A stretch of DNA of 64,000 nucleotides. Source: Actinospineispora spinosispora DSM 44797 (GTDB lineage Bacteria > Actinomycetota > Actinomycetes > Mycobacteriales > Pseudonocardiaceae). The translations under genes were made by a program, and so were the position numbers. The stretch's first letter is position 1. Every line of letters begins with the position of its first letter. The notes below the pieces were generated by a model. That model ran no database searches, was not told the origin of the DNA, and was given only the letters and a program-made list of their open reading frames with translations. The stretch is from assembly GCF_000429025.1 (NCBI RefSeq), contig NZ_AUBB01000020.1:186001-250000 (forward strand), given 5' to 3'. Of this stretch, positions 35,527-42,808 are shown piece after piece.

Positions 35527-35871
35527 GTGCGCATCGGCATCACCGGACATCACGACCTGACCCCGGGGACCGCGACATTGGTGGCGGAGGCGCTCCGCAC
35601 GGTGCTGGCCGGCATCCGACGCCCGATCGTCGGGGTGACCTGCCTCGCCAGGGGCGCCGAGGAGGTGTTCGCCCGAGTGGTGGTCGAGCTCGGTGGTGAG
35701 ATCGAGGTCGTCGGGAACGAGGCTCTGCTCACCGGCGTCGATGCGATCGTCGCGGTGTGGGACGGCCGGTCGTCACCGGATCCCAGTGGCACCGGCGACA
35801 TGGTGGCCGCGGCGAGGGGCCGAGGTCTCTTGGTGGCGGTGGTCTGGCCGGCCGGAGCCGCTCGTGGCTGA
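35527..35871 (+). CDS. Short Rossmann-type (SLOG/LOG-like) protein, probably internally shortened
   Basis: 114 residues. It opens with a beta strand and nucleotide-loop-like GITGHHDLTP and ends with DAIVAVWDG followed by GTGDMVAAARGRGL, the strand-loop-helix features of SLOG-type Rossmann proteins. From memory, relatives are about 160-170 residues and carry a middle segment between the EIEVV strand and the VDAIVAVWDG strand. That segment is absent here, so the protein may be non-functional or minimal. GTG start with GAGGTGG upstream, 27 bases after the ABC exporter and in the same direction. Downstream DNA is decayed, which supports erosion at this border. Family assignment is by motif recall only. 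Confidence 0.55.
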   Translation: MRIGITGHHDLTPGTATLVAEALRTVLAGIRRPIVGVTCLARGAEEVFARVVVELGGEIEVVGNEALLTGVDAIVAVWDGRSSPDPSGTGDMVAAARGRGLLVAVVWPAGAARG

Positions 35872-36124
35872 GTGGCGGATCGCTGTCGGGACGCGAACGC
35901 GCCGCCTCCCGCGACCTACCCGAGGTGCCACACGAGTCTGTGATGAGCTGGATACGGATAGCGCCGCGAGCGCGGCCCTGGTTGTGGGCCCACTCGATCA
36001 TGGCCGAACCGAGGCAGCCGGCCCACTGGGCGGGAGCGACGCTGAGCAACACCGTCCCCAGCCCGACCTCGGCCAGCTCGACCGATATCGAGATGGCTCG
36101 ACTGTTTCTGTCCCGAATAGGCAT
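35872..36124 (-). pseudogene. GNAT acetyltransferase remnant, C-terminal part
   Basis: The minus-strand reading contains LGSAMIEWAHNQGRARGAI followed by RIQLITDS and, further on, REAAR and LSHERL. This matches the order of the acetyl-CoA-binding helix, the following strand and the tail of GNAT N-acetyltransferases. The usual RFYxRLGF segment is missing and the frame is not preserved at the end, so it is read as a decayed fragment. It lies directly against the end of the SLOG-like gene. Confidence 0.4.
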
Positions 36125-36363
36125 CTATCCGGCGAACCGGCCGGAATAGGAGCCGCTCGTCCAACGCCGGTGGCCGCGCAACCCCAACAGCCGCAGCTGC
36201 CCGCGATCTCCCCCGCGCTGTTCAACGCCGTCGGTGACTCGTCCATCCTCTACGGCGCCCAGCGGCCTCGCCTGCTGCCCTCGGACTTCCGCGTCCGCAC
36301 GCTCGACGGTGTCGCCGACGACCGGCCACTGTTCTGTGCCGAGCTGACGCCCTACTACGCCGA
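36125..36363. other. Unassigned segment between the two GNAT remnants
   Basis: No intact gene. The plus-strand reading from about 36180 to 36370 (containing PALFNAVGDSSILYG and DDRPLFCAELTPYYAES) looks protein-like, but I see no start and cannot name a family. It may be a fragment of another gene inserted into, or rearranged with, the acetyltransferase. Confidence 0.3.
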
Positions 36364-36520
36364 GTCAGCCCGGCGATCTCGCCGACATGGGTGCGGGTCG
36401 CGCCGGGGCGCCACAGCCCGTCCTCGGCGACCTTGTACACCCGATTGACCAGTCGGCGATGTCGGACATCAGGTCGACATCCGCTGCAGCCGAGGCAGGC
36501 AGTTCTTCGATCTCGGTCAT
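36364..36520 (-). pseudogene. GNAT acetyltransferase remnant, N-terminal part, frameshifted
   Basis: An ATG at 36520, preceded by an AAGGAAG ribosome-binding site, opens MTEIEELPASAAADVDLMSD. After IAD the reading is lost, but one frame over it continues LVNRVYKVAEDGLWRPG and THVGEIAGLTR, the typical first helix and beta strand of GNAT enzymes. A single missing base at about 36450 explains the break. The open start and ribosome-binding site show it was a real gene. The matching C-terminal piece sits 240 bases further left, beyond unrelated sequence. Confidence 0.5.
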
Positions 36521-36609
36521 CGTCTTCCTTGAGGTTTACGACGCTCCGACGGCAACCCTGAATGCCACCGCACACCGCGGCAAAGGACGCCCGGCAGATT
36601 TCCGGGTCG

Positions 36610-37623
36610 TCAGGCGGAGAACTCGTCGGCGACCAGCGCGGCCAGCTCGAGGAATGCAAGTCGCGTGTCCTTACGCATCGAGCTCAGGTTCAGCCTGCCG
36701 CCGGTAGCCAGATGCGGGTCGTGCGGAACTTCCACCACCGCGCGGCATCGAGTCGCGAAATGTGCACGCACCCGGTCCCGATCGATCTCTGGGCTTCCCC
36801 GGTCGCAGCAGAGCACTACGACGGAATCGGCCACCTGCTCGGAATAGTCATGGGCCACCAGCCAGTCCAGTGTCTTGGACGCCCGTGATGCACCATCCAC
36901 GGTGGGGGCACCCACTATCACCAGCGAATCCGCCAGCGCAAGCGTTCCCTCCATCGCCGAGTGCACCAGGCCGGTACCCGAGTCGGTGATGATGATGTTG
37001 TAGAACCGGGCGAGCACCGCACACACCTGCTCGTACTCAGCCCGGTTGAACGCTTCACTCATCGCGGGGTCCTGCTCGGACGCCAGCACCTGCAAACGAC
37101 CAGCGGTGCTCGTGTAGTGCGACACAGCCGAGAGTGAGTCGATGCTGTGGATGTTGTCCAGCATGTGCCGAACGGTCACGCCTGTCTCGCTGGTCAACCG
37201 GTCGGCCAGTGTCCCGGCGTCCGGGTTGGCGTCCAGCGCCACCGTCCGGTCACCTCGGTACTCCGCCAGGGTCAATCCGAGCACCGCTGACACCGTGGTC
37301 TTGCCGACCCCACCTTTCAGCGAGCTCACCGCGATCTGGTGCGCGCCGGGCAGGTGCCGCCGAATCCGTCGCAACAGTACGTTGCGCGCTGCCTCCGCCT
37401 CGCCCAACCCAGGGTTGATCAGCCCTCGCGTCGCGCTGTGCAGCAGATTGCGCCACCCTGCCGCCGGCCGTTCTCCCCGAGAACGAACGATGGTGTCCTC
37501 GTTGAGCTCAGCGGCGCTGACCGCGAGGCCGTCCTTCGGCGCGCTGAAACTGACCACGCCGCCATGCACGCTCTTCGGCGATCGGGTGAGTTCATCGCGA
37601 GACGACTCGGCCTCAATGCTCAT
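36610..37623 (-). CDS. MinD/ParA-like P-loop ATPase (337 aa)
   Basis: Deviant Walker A KGGVGKTT at residue ~104, a Walker A'-like LDANPDAG (~130) and the downstream ITDSGTGL and VGAPTVDGA strands identify a SIMIBI-class ATPase of the MinD/ParA/EspI group. The ~95-residue N-terminal extension, with RGLINPGLGEAEA, is typical of the actinobacterial chromosomal members often found near type VII secretion or cell-division genes, rather than plasmid ParA. No ParB, centromere-like repeat or ESX gene is next to it. ATG start at 37623 with GGAGAG 13 bases upstream. Role unknown: membrane- or nucleoid-associated positioning, or a regulatory ATPase, is inferred from the family. Confidence 0.85.
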   Translation of the reverse strand: MSIEAESSRDELTRSPKSVHGGVVSFSAPKDGLAVSAAELNEDTIVRSRGERPAAGWRNLLHSATRGLINPGLGEAEAARNVLLRRIRRHLPGAHQIAVSSLKGGVGKTTVSAVLGLTLAEYRGDRTVALDANPDAGTLADRLTSETGVTVRHMLDNIHSIDSLSAVSHYTSTAGRLQVLASEQDPAMSEAFNRAEYEQVCAVLARFYNIIITDSGTGLVHSAMEGTLALADSLVIVGAPTVDGASRASKTLDWLVAHDYSEQVADSVVVLCCDRGSPEIDRDRVRAHFATRCRAVVEVPHDPHLATGGRLNLSSMRKDTRLAFLELAALVADEFSA

Positions 37624-37879
37624 ATAGACATCGCTCTCCGGCCACTCCGGTGACCCTTTACGGAATCAGCACTCTCAGTCGGCGCGGCTAGTCAGCGCTC
37701 CACCGACACAGCAAAACATGTACCACTGAACGTTCCGCAGATAATTCGCAAACGCTGTATTTGCGATTTGGCACCAGCCTTCGACCTTGTGGAACCCGCC
37801 ACGAACACTATGACCAAAACGGTGACCTGGCTCACCGCCAACCTGATAGTTAAGCCCTCGACGCCGCCCGATACGGGCT

Positions 37880-38305
37880 GTGACCGAACAAATGCGGCAT
37901 AACTTGTGGAAAGGCTTCACAGTGCGCCCACGGCTGGGTTCAGACGTCAGATTTGTGCGATGCCCTGATGGCGTGTGCCTAACCGAGAGACCCCACACGC
38001 TGGGAGTCGATGATCAGCGGACCTACGCCGAAGAGATCGAGTTCATTCACTACCGCCTCGACCCAGCCGAGTACCGCCTCGAGCAGTTGCGTCGCGTCCA
38101 GGTGGTCGCCCCGCACGCCGAGGCACCCGCCCTCACCGACGTCGCCGAGCGAGCTCGACGCGATCCGTCACAGTCAGTGTCCATTCGGCCGGAACCCGCC
38201 GAACTGCTCGTCGAGGAGATCGACGTCGTCCTGCACATCCAAGATTTGTACGGCGTGTCCGCCGACGAGCTGGTTCACCAGTTCGTCGAACGGAGGTCAT
38301 CATGA
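37880..38305 (+). CDS. Hypothetical protein translationally coupled to LAL regulator
   Basis: 141 codons, no recognised domain. The second half is acidic and helix-prone (EPAELLVEEIDVVLHIQDLYG). The stop overlaps the ATG of the next gene (ATGA), and that gene's strong ribosome-binding site lies inside this frame, which supports real translation and coupling. GTG start at 37880 (ATG at 37892 possible); no good ribosome-binding site is visible for either, so the true start may be internal. It may be a small partner of the regulator, but this is only positional inference. Confidence 0.5.
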   Translation: MTEQMRHNLWKGFTVRPRLGSDVRFVRCPDGVCLTERPHTLGVDDQRTYAEEIEFIHYRLDPAEYRLEQLRRVQVVAPHAEAPALTDVAERARRDPSQSVSIRPEPAELLVEEIDVVLHIQDLYGVSADELVHQFVERRSS

Positions 38306-41196
38306 GTGTGACCAGCAGGTACGGCGGTGTACGAACGGTCCTCCACAGCGACGTCAGACACTGTGCCGACAATCCGGTCGCGAACAAAACCTACCTTTTC
38401 GGGGTGCCGATGAGCCCCGTGCCGGACAGACAGTCGAGTGATGACCCATCGTGGCAGCGTGGCGACAGCGGGACGGACATACCCTCATTCACCCGCGACG
38501 TCGACTCCCTCGTCGGCAGGCAGGACGAGATTCGGGCCATCGACGAGTTGATCAATACGGCGCGCGGGGGCGGCGGCGGTGTACTGGTTCTGCGCGGCGA
38601 GGCGGGTATCGGCAAGAGCACGTTGCTCGATCACGCGAGGAACGCCGGGTCGGACTTTCAGGTGCTCCACGCCACCGGGTCGCAGTTCGAGTCGGAGCTA
38701 CCGTTCGCGGCCCTGCACCAACTGTGTCGGCCGTTGTGTTCACCCACGCTTGATTTTCTGGGCACCTTGTCTGCCCAACACCAGGAGGTCCTGCAGGTGG
38801 CCTTCGGCCTTGCCGATGGTCGACCGAGTGCGTTCCGGGTGGGCCTGGCTACCTTGGAGTTGCTGGCGTGCGCGGCTCGGGAGCGTCCGTTGTTGTGCTC
38901 GATCGACGACGCCCAGTGGCTGGATGCGGCCTCCTCGAAGGCGTTGGCTTTCATCGCCCGACGCATTGACGCTGAACCGATAGCCGTCACGGTGGCGATG
39001 AGGCCGGGTGGAGCAGGCAATGAGCTGGGCGGGTTGCCCGACATGGTGCTCGAAGGTTTGAGCGACTCCGATGCACGGGCGTTACTGGCGGCAAAGAGCC
39101 GGGTGATACTCGACGAACAGGTCCGTGACCGGCTCGTGGCCGAGGCACGCGGAAACCCGTTGGCCCTGTTGCACCTGCCCAGAGCCGACAGCTTCACCGG
39201 CCCGGACGTCTGCGAGCTGCCCGGCAGGATCGAGCGGGGATTCGCGGCGCAGCTGGTCGATCTGCCGGTCGAGGCCCGCCAGTTGCTGATCATCGCCAGC
39301 GCTGACCCCACCGGTGACCCCGGCTTGTTGTGGCCGGCCGCGCGGCTAGCCGGCATCGACGTGGCCGGTGCCAGTACAGCGGTGACCGCCACCCAGCTTG
39401 TCGAGTTCTCCACCAGGGTCTGTTTCTGCCACCCGCTCGCCCGGTCGGCGATCTATCTGGCCGCCGACGACGATCAGCGTCGTAGTGCCCACCAGGTGCT
39501 CGCCGAGACCACCGACCCTGCTCGGGACCCGGACCGACGGGCCTGGCACCGAGCACGGGCCAGCACCGACCCGGACGAAGATCTCGCCGCGGAGCTGGAA
39601 CGGTGCGCGTCCCGCGCCCAGTCACGTGGTGGCATAGCAGCTGCGGCGGCGTTCATCGAACGCGCCGCCCAGCTGTCCCTCGACCCGGCCAAGCGGACCG
39701 AACGGACGTTCGCGGCGGCACGAGCCTGGATGGGCGCCGGCGCGGCCGATAAGGCGGAGGAACTGCTCACGACAGTGAGCGAGGCAGGCCTGGACGAGCG
39801 CCAGCACGCGGAGTGTGATCTGCTGCGAGGCCAGGTGGCCTTCATCCGACACATCAACAGCGATGGCCCCAGGCTCATGGTCCGCGCCGGTCAAAAGCTC
39901 GCGACGGTGGACCCGCAACGGTCCCGTGAATGCTTCTTGGACGCGCTCGAGATGAGCTTCGCCGTTGGTCGGCCGAGTGGCGTCATGGACATGGTCCTCG
40001 CGGCGGCGCGGGACTCAGCGCCAGCACCACGAGCTCCGGACATCCTGGACGCACTGACCCTGCTCACCACCCGGGGACACCGAGCCGCGGTTCCGTTGAT
40101 CCGCAAGATTCTCGACGGCGACGATGCTCCACTATGGACCCAGCGACCAGCGATCGCGGTATTGCTCGCGGCCGAGCTGTGGGACCCGCACACCCACTGG
40201 GCGATCATCGAGTGGCTGATGAAGACCGGCCGTGAGTCCGGTTCGCCGATCGTGCTGCGCCTGGGTCTGGCCCAGGTGGCCTCCGGCGCCGCGCTGAAAG
40301 GCGATGTCGGACAAGCGATGGCGGCGCTCGCCGAGGAGGAAGCGCTCGCCGACGCGATCGGCGGAGCGCCGGTGTACTACGCCCGGCTACAACTGGCCGC
40401 CCTGCGCGGTCGACGCCGCGAAGCACTCGACCTGATCGCGCGGGCCACGGACGCCGCGACCGCACGCGGCACCGGACAGTTGATCGCCAACGTCCACTGG
40501 GCGTCGGCCGTGTTGCACAACGGCCTCGCCGACTATCCGACCGCGCTGACCGCCGCCGAACAGGCCGTCTCGTCCGGCGAACTTTTCCTCACCGGATTCA
40601 CGTTGCCCGAGCTGGTGGAGGCCGCGGTGCGATGCGGTCAGTACGACACCGCCACCACGGCATTGGACTCGTTGACCGACCGCACCGACGCCAGCGCAAC
40701 CGCGACCGGTTTGGGTATCGCGGCATACTCCCGAGCGTTGGTCACCGGAGTCGAGGACCATTACCAAGATGCTCTCCGCCATCTCAACAGCAGTTCACTG
40801 CTGCCCTATCGGGCACGAGCCCACCTGCTGTACGGGGAATGGCTGGGCCGTGAACGGCGAAGACAGGACAGCCGTGTGCACCTACGCACCGCCTACGAGC
40901 TGCTGTCCGGAGCGGGACTAGAGGCGTTCGCCCGCCGAGCTGCCACCGCGCTACGCGCCACCGGAGTGAAAACCGACGGCCCGGCCAACCGTGCCTACGA
41001 CCAGCTCACGATGCAGGAAATACACGTCGCGCGGCTCGTCGCCGGCGGCGCCACATCCAACGAGGTCGCCGCTCGCCTCTTCATCAGTCCCCGCACCGTC
41101 GACACCCATCTGCGCAACATCTTCCGCAAACTCGGCATCACCTCACGTAAGCAGCTCAGACAGCGACCGGATCTGCGCACCGAGCAGGATTCATGA
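38302..41196 (+). CDS. LAL-type LuxR family transcriptional regulator (964 aa)
   Basis: Large ATP-binding regulator. An N-terminal AAA/NTPase domain has LVGRQDEI and Walker A GEAGIGKS near residue 100 and Walker B-like LLCSIDDAQW near 200. A long helical TPR-like middle follows. The C-terminal LuxR helix-turn-helix (~900-955) has TSNEVAARLFISPRTVDTHL and NIFRKLGI. Regulators of this family often activate modular PKS clusters. The ATG at 38302 has an excellent AACGGAGG site and overlaps the preceding stop. Compared with its paralogue at 42809 it carries about 60 extra N-terminal residues, so an ATG at 38410 with GGGG upstream is an alternative start. Target promoters are not shown; the inverted repeats at 30963 are an obvious test. 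Confidence 0.93.
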   Translation: MSVTSRYGGVRTVLHSDVRHCADNPVANKTYLFGVPMSPVPDRQSSDDPSWQRGDSGTDIPSFTRDVDSLVGRQDEIRAIDELINTARGGGGGVLVLRGEAGIGKSTLLDHARNAGSDFQVLHATGSQFESELPFAALHQLCRPLCSPTLDFLGTLSAQHQEVLQVAFGLADGRPSAFRVGLATLELLACAARERPLLCSIDDAQWLDAASSKALAFIARRIDAEPIAVTVAMRPGGAGNELGGLPDMVLEGLSDSDARALLAAKSRVILDEQVRDRLVAEARGNPLALLHLPRADSFTGPDVCELPGRIERGFAAQLVDLPVEARQLLIIASADPTGDPGLLWPAARLAGIDVAGASTAVTATQLVEFSTRVCFCHPLARSAIYLAADDDQRRSAHQVLAETTDPARDPDRRAWHRARASTDPDEDLAAELERCASRAQSRGGIAAAAAFIERAAQLSLDPAKRTERTFAAARAWMGAGAADKAEELLTTVSEAGLDERQHAECDLLRGQVAFIRHINSDGPRLMVRAGQKLATVDPQRSRECFLDALEMSFAVGRPSGVMDMVLAAARDSAPAPRAPDILDALTLLTTRGHRAAVPLIRKILDGDDAPLWTQRPAIAVLLAAELWDPHTHWAIIEWLMKTGRESGSPIVLRLGLAQVASGAALKGDVGQAMAALAEEEALADAIGGAPVYYARLQLAALRGRRREALDLIARATDAATARGTGQLIANVHWASAVLHNGLADYPTALTAAEQAVSSGELFLTGFTLPELVEAAVRCGQYDTATTALDSLTDRTDASATATGLGIAAYSRALVTGVEDHYQDALRHLNSSSLLPYRARAHLLYGEWLGRERRRQDSRVHLRTAYELLSGAGLEAFARRAATALRATGVKTDGPANRAYDQLTMQEIHVARLVAGGATSNEVAARLFISPRTVDTHLRNIFRKLGITSRKQLRQRPDLRTEQDS

Positions 41197-41314
41197 TGCC
41201 GCGACGCTTCGCCAGGGCAGCTCCGTGTATACGCGCCACCTCCCATGTTCGGCTCTGGCACAGATGCGGTGGTGGGCCGGGTCGGGTGAGCAGAATCCGC
41301 TGCCGGAACAGTGG

Positions 41315-41560
41315 GAAGCCGGCGTGGCGCGGGGACGGCGCGCTCGGTCTTGACGCGGCCCTGGTTGAGGTAGCGGACCGGCAGGCTCGCACTGCCCGTG
41401 TAGCCGCGCTCGCGGATTTCGGCCAGTAGCCGGGTAGTCGCCACGTTCGGGTCGGCGGCGAGCCGACGCGCGGGTGATCGCGGTGTGGGTCCACCACCGT
41501 GGGTCCCCGACTGCTCGCGCAGCCACGCGGCCAGAGCCGCGGCTCGCCGGTCGGAAAAGA
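41315..41560 (-). pseudogene. ISL3-like transposase fragment
   Basis: The minus strand reads DRRAAALAAWLREQ, then RRLAADPNVATTRLLAEI, RERGYTGS and VRYLNQGR, which resembles the middle portion of ISL3-family transposases of actinomycetes. No DDE-containing ends, start codon or terminal inverted repeats are seen, so it is a short relic, not a functional element. It lies between two paralogous LAL regulators and marks past mobile-element activity. Confidence 0.5.
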
Positions 41561-41767
41561 CAGAGCCGCACTTTGACAGTCCCCCAGCGGGTGACTGCTT
41601 CGACGGCAGCGTGAGCAAGCATCATCCGCGCCGCCGGGCCGAAACCTCATCAAGACAATGATCGACACCATGACTGACCGAGAAATGGATCGGAACTTGA
41701 GACAACCATGACCATAAACATCTGCACCGGCCGACCTCCAGGGCTTTGACAAAAAGGCAGCGCGTTG

Positions 41768-41784
41768 TGTCAACAATTTGTTAA
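41768..41784. promoter_or_regulatory. Dyad TCAAC-N5-GTTAA upstream of secreted protein gene
   Basis: TGTCAACAATTTGTTAA, an imperfect palindrome, lies about 50 bases before the start of the secreted-protein gene at 41833. The almost identical TGTCAACTTTTTGTTAA occurs at 50599-50615. AT-rich sequence like this is rare in this DNA. Confidence 0.45.
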
Positions 41785-41832
41785 TGGTGTCGAGCTAGGT
41801 TGGAAGTCCTTGTCCGTGGGAGGCGGTGCAAC

Positions 41833-42642
41833 ATGGTGCCGGATGAACAGACTCGGCCACTCACCACGGCATCATGGCCCGTTCGGCAGCGCGGGCCATC
41901 AGACCCCGACCGTTCCGCCAAGCCCTCGATGCGACGCCGAAACCGACACGCCCTAGCGCTGAAGCTAGGAGTGCTGGTCCTGGTCGCCTGCACCGCCCTC
42001 GAGCTGGTCATCGCGGCGTCGGCATCCGCCGATCCCGGTGCAGGACTCTGGTTCCACTCCGATCGTGGACCCAGCTCCACCCAGGCCCTCGCGCCGGTGC
42101 CTGTCCCCGAGGCACCACACCCGGTGCCCGAGCCACCAGCTCCCCAGCCGGCCGCACCTCAAGAGCCCGAGCCCGGCACGTCGTTGGCGCGGAACCCGGC
42201 AAAAGTGCTGCACATCTGGCTGACCGGATACTCCTTCCAGGACAACACACCACCCGGTTCGGCCATCGTCAGTGCCCCCGCGGTGCACCGAACAGCCGGC
42301 GGCACCGGGACCTACACCGACCCCATCACGGTGGCGGTACCCGGGCACGCGGACGAGCGCACCATGGCATGGCGCAGCGGGACCTTGTTCTACCTGCCGA
42401 CGGTCCAGCGCTACGCGATCGTGGAGGACTCCGGAGCCAGCCCGGCGCCCTCCGGACAGGATGGCCACCTGGATATGTGGGTCGACGGCCAAGGTGACAG
42501 CAAGACCGCGAGCGACCGCTGTATGGACCGGATCACCGGGGTCGGTATCCCGGCCATCATGGACCCGCCACCCGACCAACCGGTCTTGGTCGGCCCCATC
42601 ACCTCGAACGGCTCATGCCTCATCCCGAAGAACAGCAATTAG
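41833..42642 (+). CDS. Secreted protein with C-terminal double-psi-barrel-like (RlpA/3D-type) domain
   Basis: 269 residues: a charged N-terminus, a hydrophobic segment (~35-60, ALKLGVLVLVACTALELVIA) followed by ASASADP, a likely signal sequence, then a Pro/Ala linker and a C-terminal domain from ~125. That domain has GTYTDPITVAV, LFYLPTVQRYAIVEDSG and HLDMWVDG and two Cys, and reads like a six-stranded double-psi barrel of the RlpA/3D type. The same domain closes the Rpf-like protein at 54695. The ATG at 41833 is preceded by GGGAGGCGG; an upstream TTG lacks support. Probably exported and acting on or bound to the cell wall; substrate unknown. Confidence 0.8.
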   Translation: MVPDEQTRPLTTASWPVRQRGPSDPDRSAKPSMRRRNRHALALKLGVLVLVACTALELVIAASASADPGAGLWFHSDRGPSSTQALAPVPVPEAPHPVPEPPAPQPAAPQEPEPGTSLARNPAKVLHIWLTGYSFQDNTPPGSAIVSAPAVHRTAGGTGTYTDPITVAVPGHADERTMAWRSGTLFYLPTVQRYAIVEDSGASPAPSGQDGHLDMWVDGQGDSKTASDRCMDRITGVGIPAIMDPPPDQPVLVGPITSNGSCLIPKNSN

Positions 42643-42808
42643 ATCGTCTCACTCAGCCCCCTGCCCCCGGAACGCCCCCGCACCACCCGCCCCGAAACCG
42701 CACCGCGCACCCGCCGTCCACACCGCCCTGTCCGCACACCACGCGACATGACCACGCAGTGCGCGGAGTCGCCGCGCTGTGTGGCCCACCACGAGTCGGC
42801 CACGCCAC

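Noticed and set aside
36610..37623. Plasmid partition locus (ParA) as sign of an integrated plasmid
   Set aside because: The protein is of the chromosomal MinD/EspI-like type with a long N-terminal extension. No ParB, centromere repeats, integrase or attachment site is seen.
37675..37998. Minus-strand 107-codon frame upstream of the ATPase gene
   Set aside because: Composition is not typical of coding DNA here, there is no ribosome-binding site, and it overlaps the more plausible plus-strand gene.
41197..41832. Complete insertion sequence
   Set aside because: Only a short internal transposase-like stretch is present; no terminal inverted repeats or target duplication were found.
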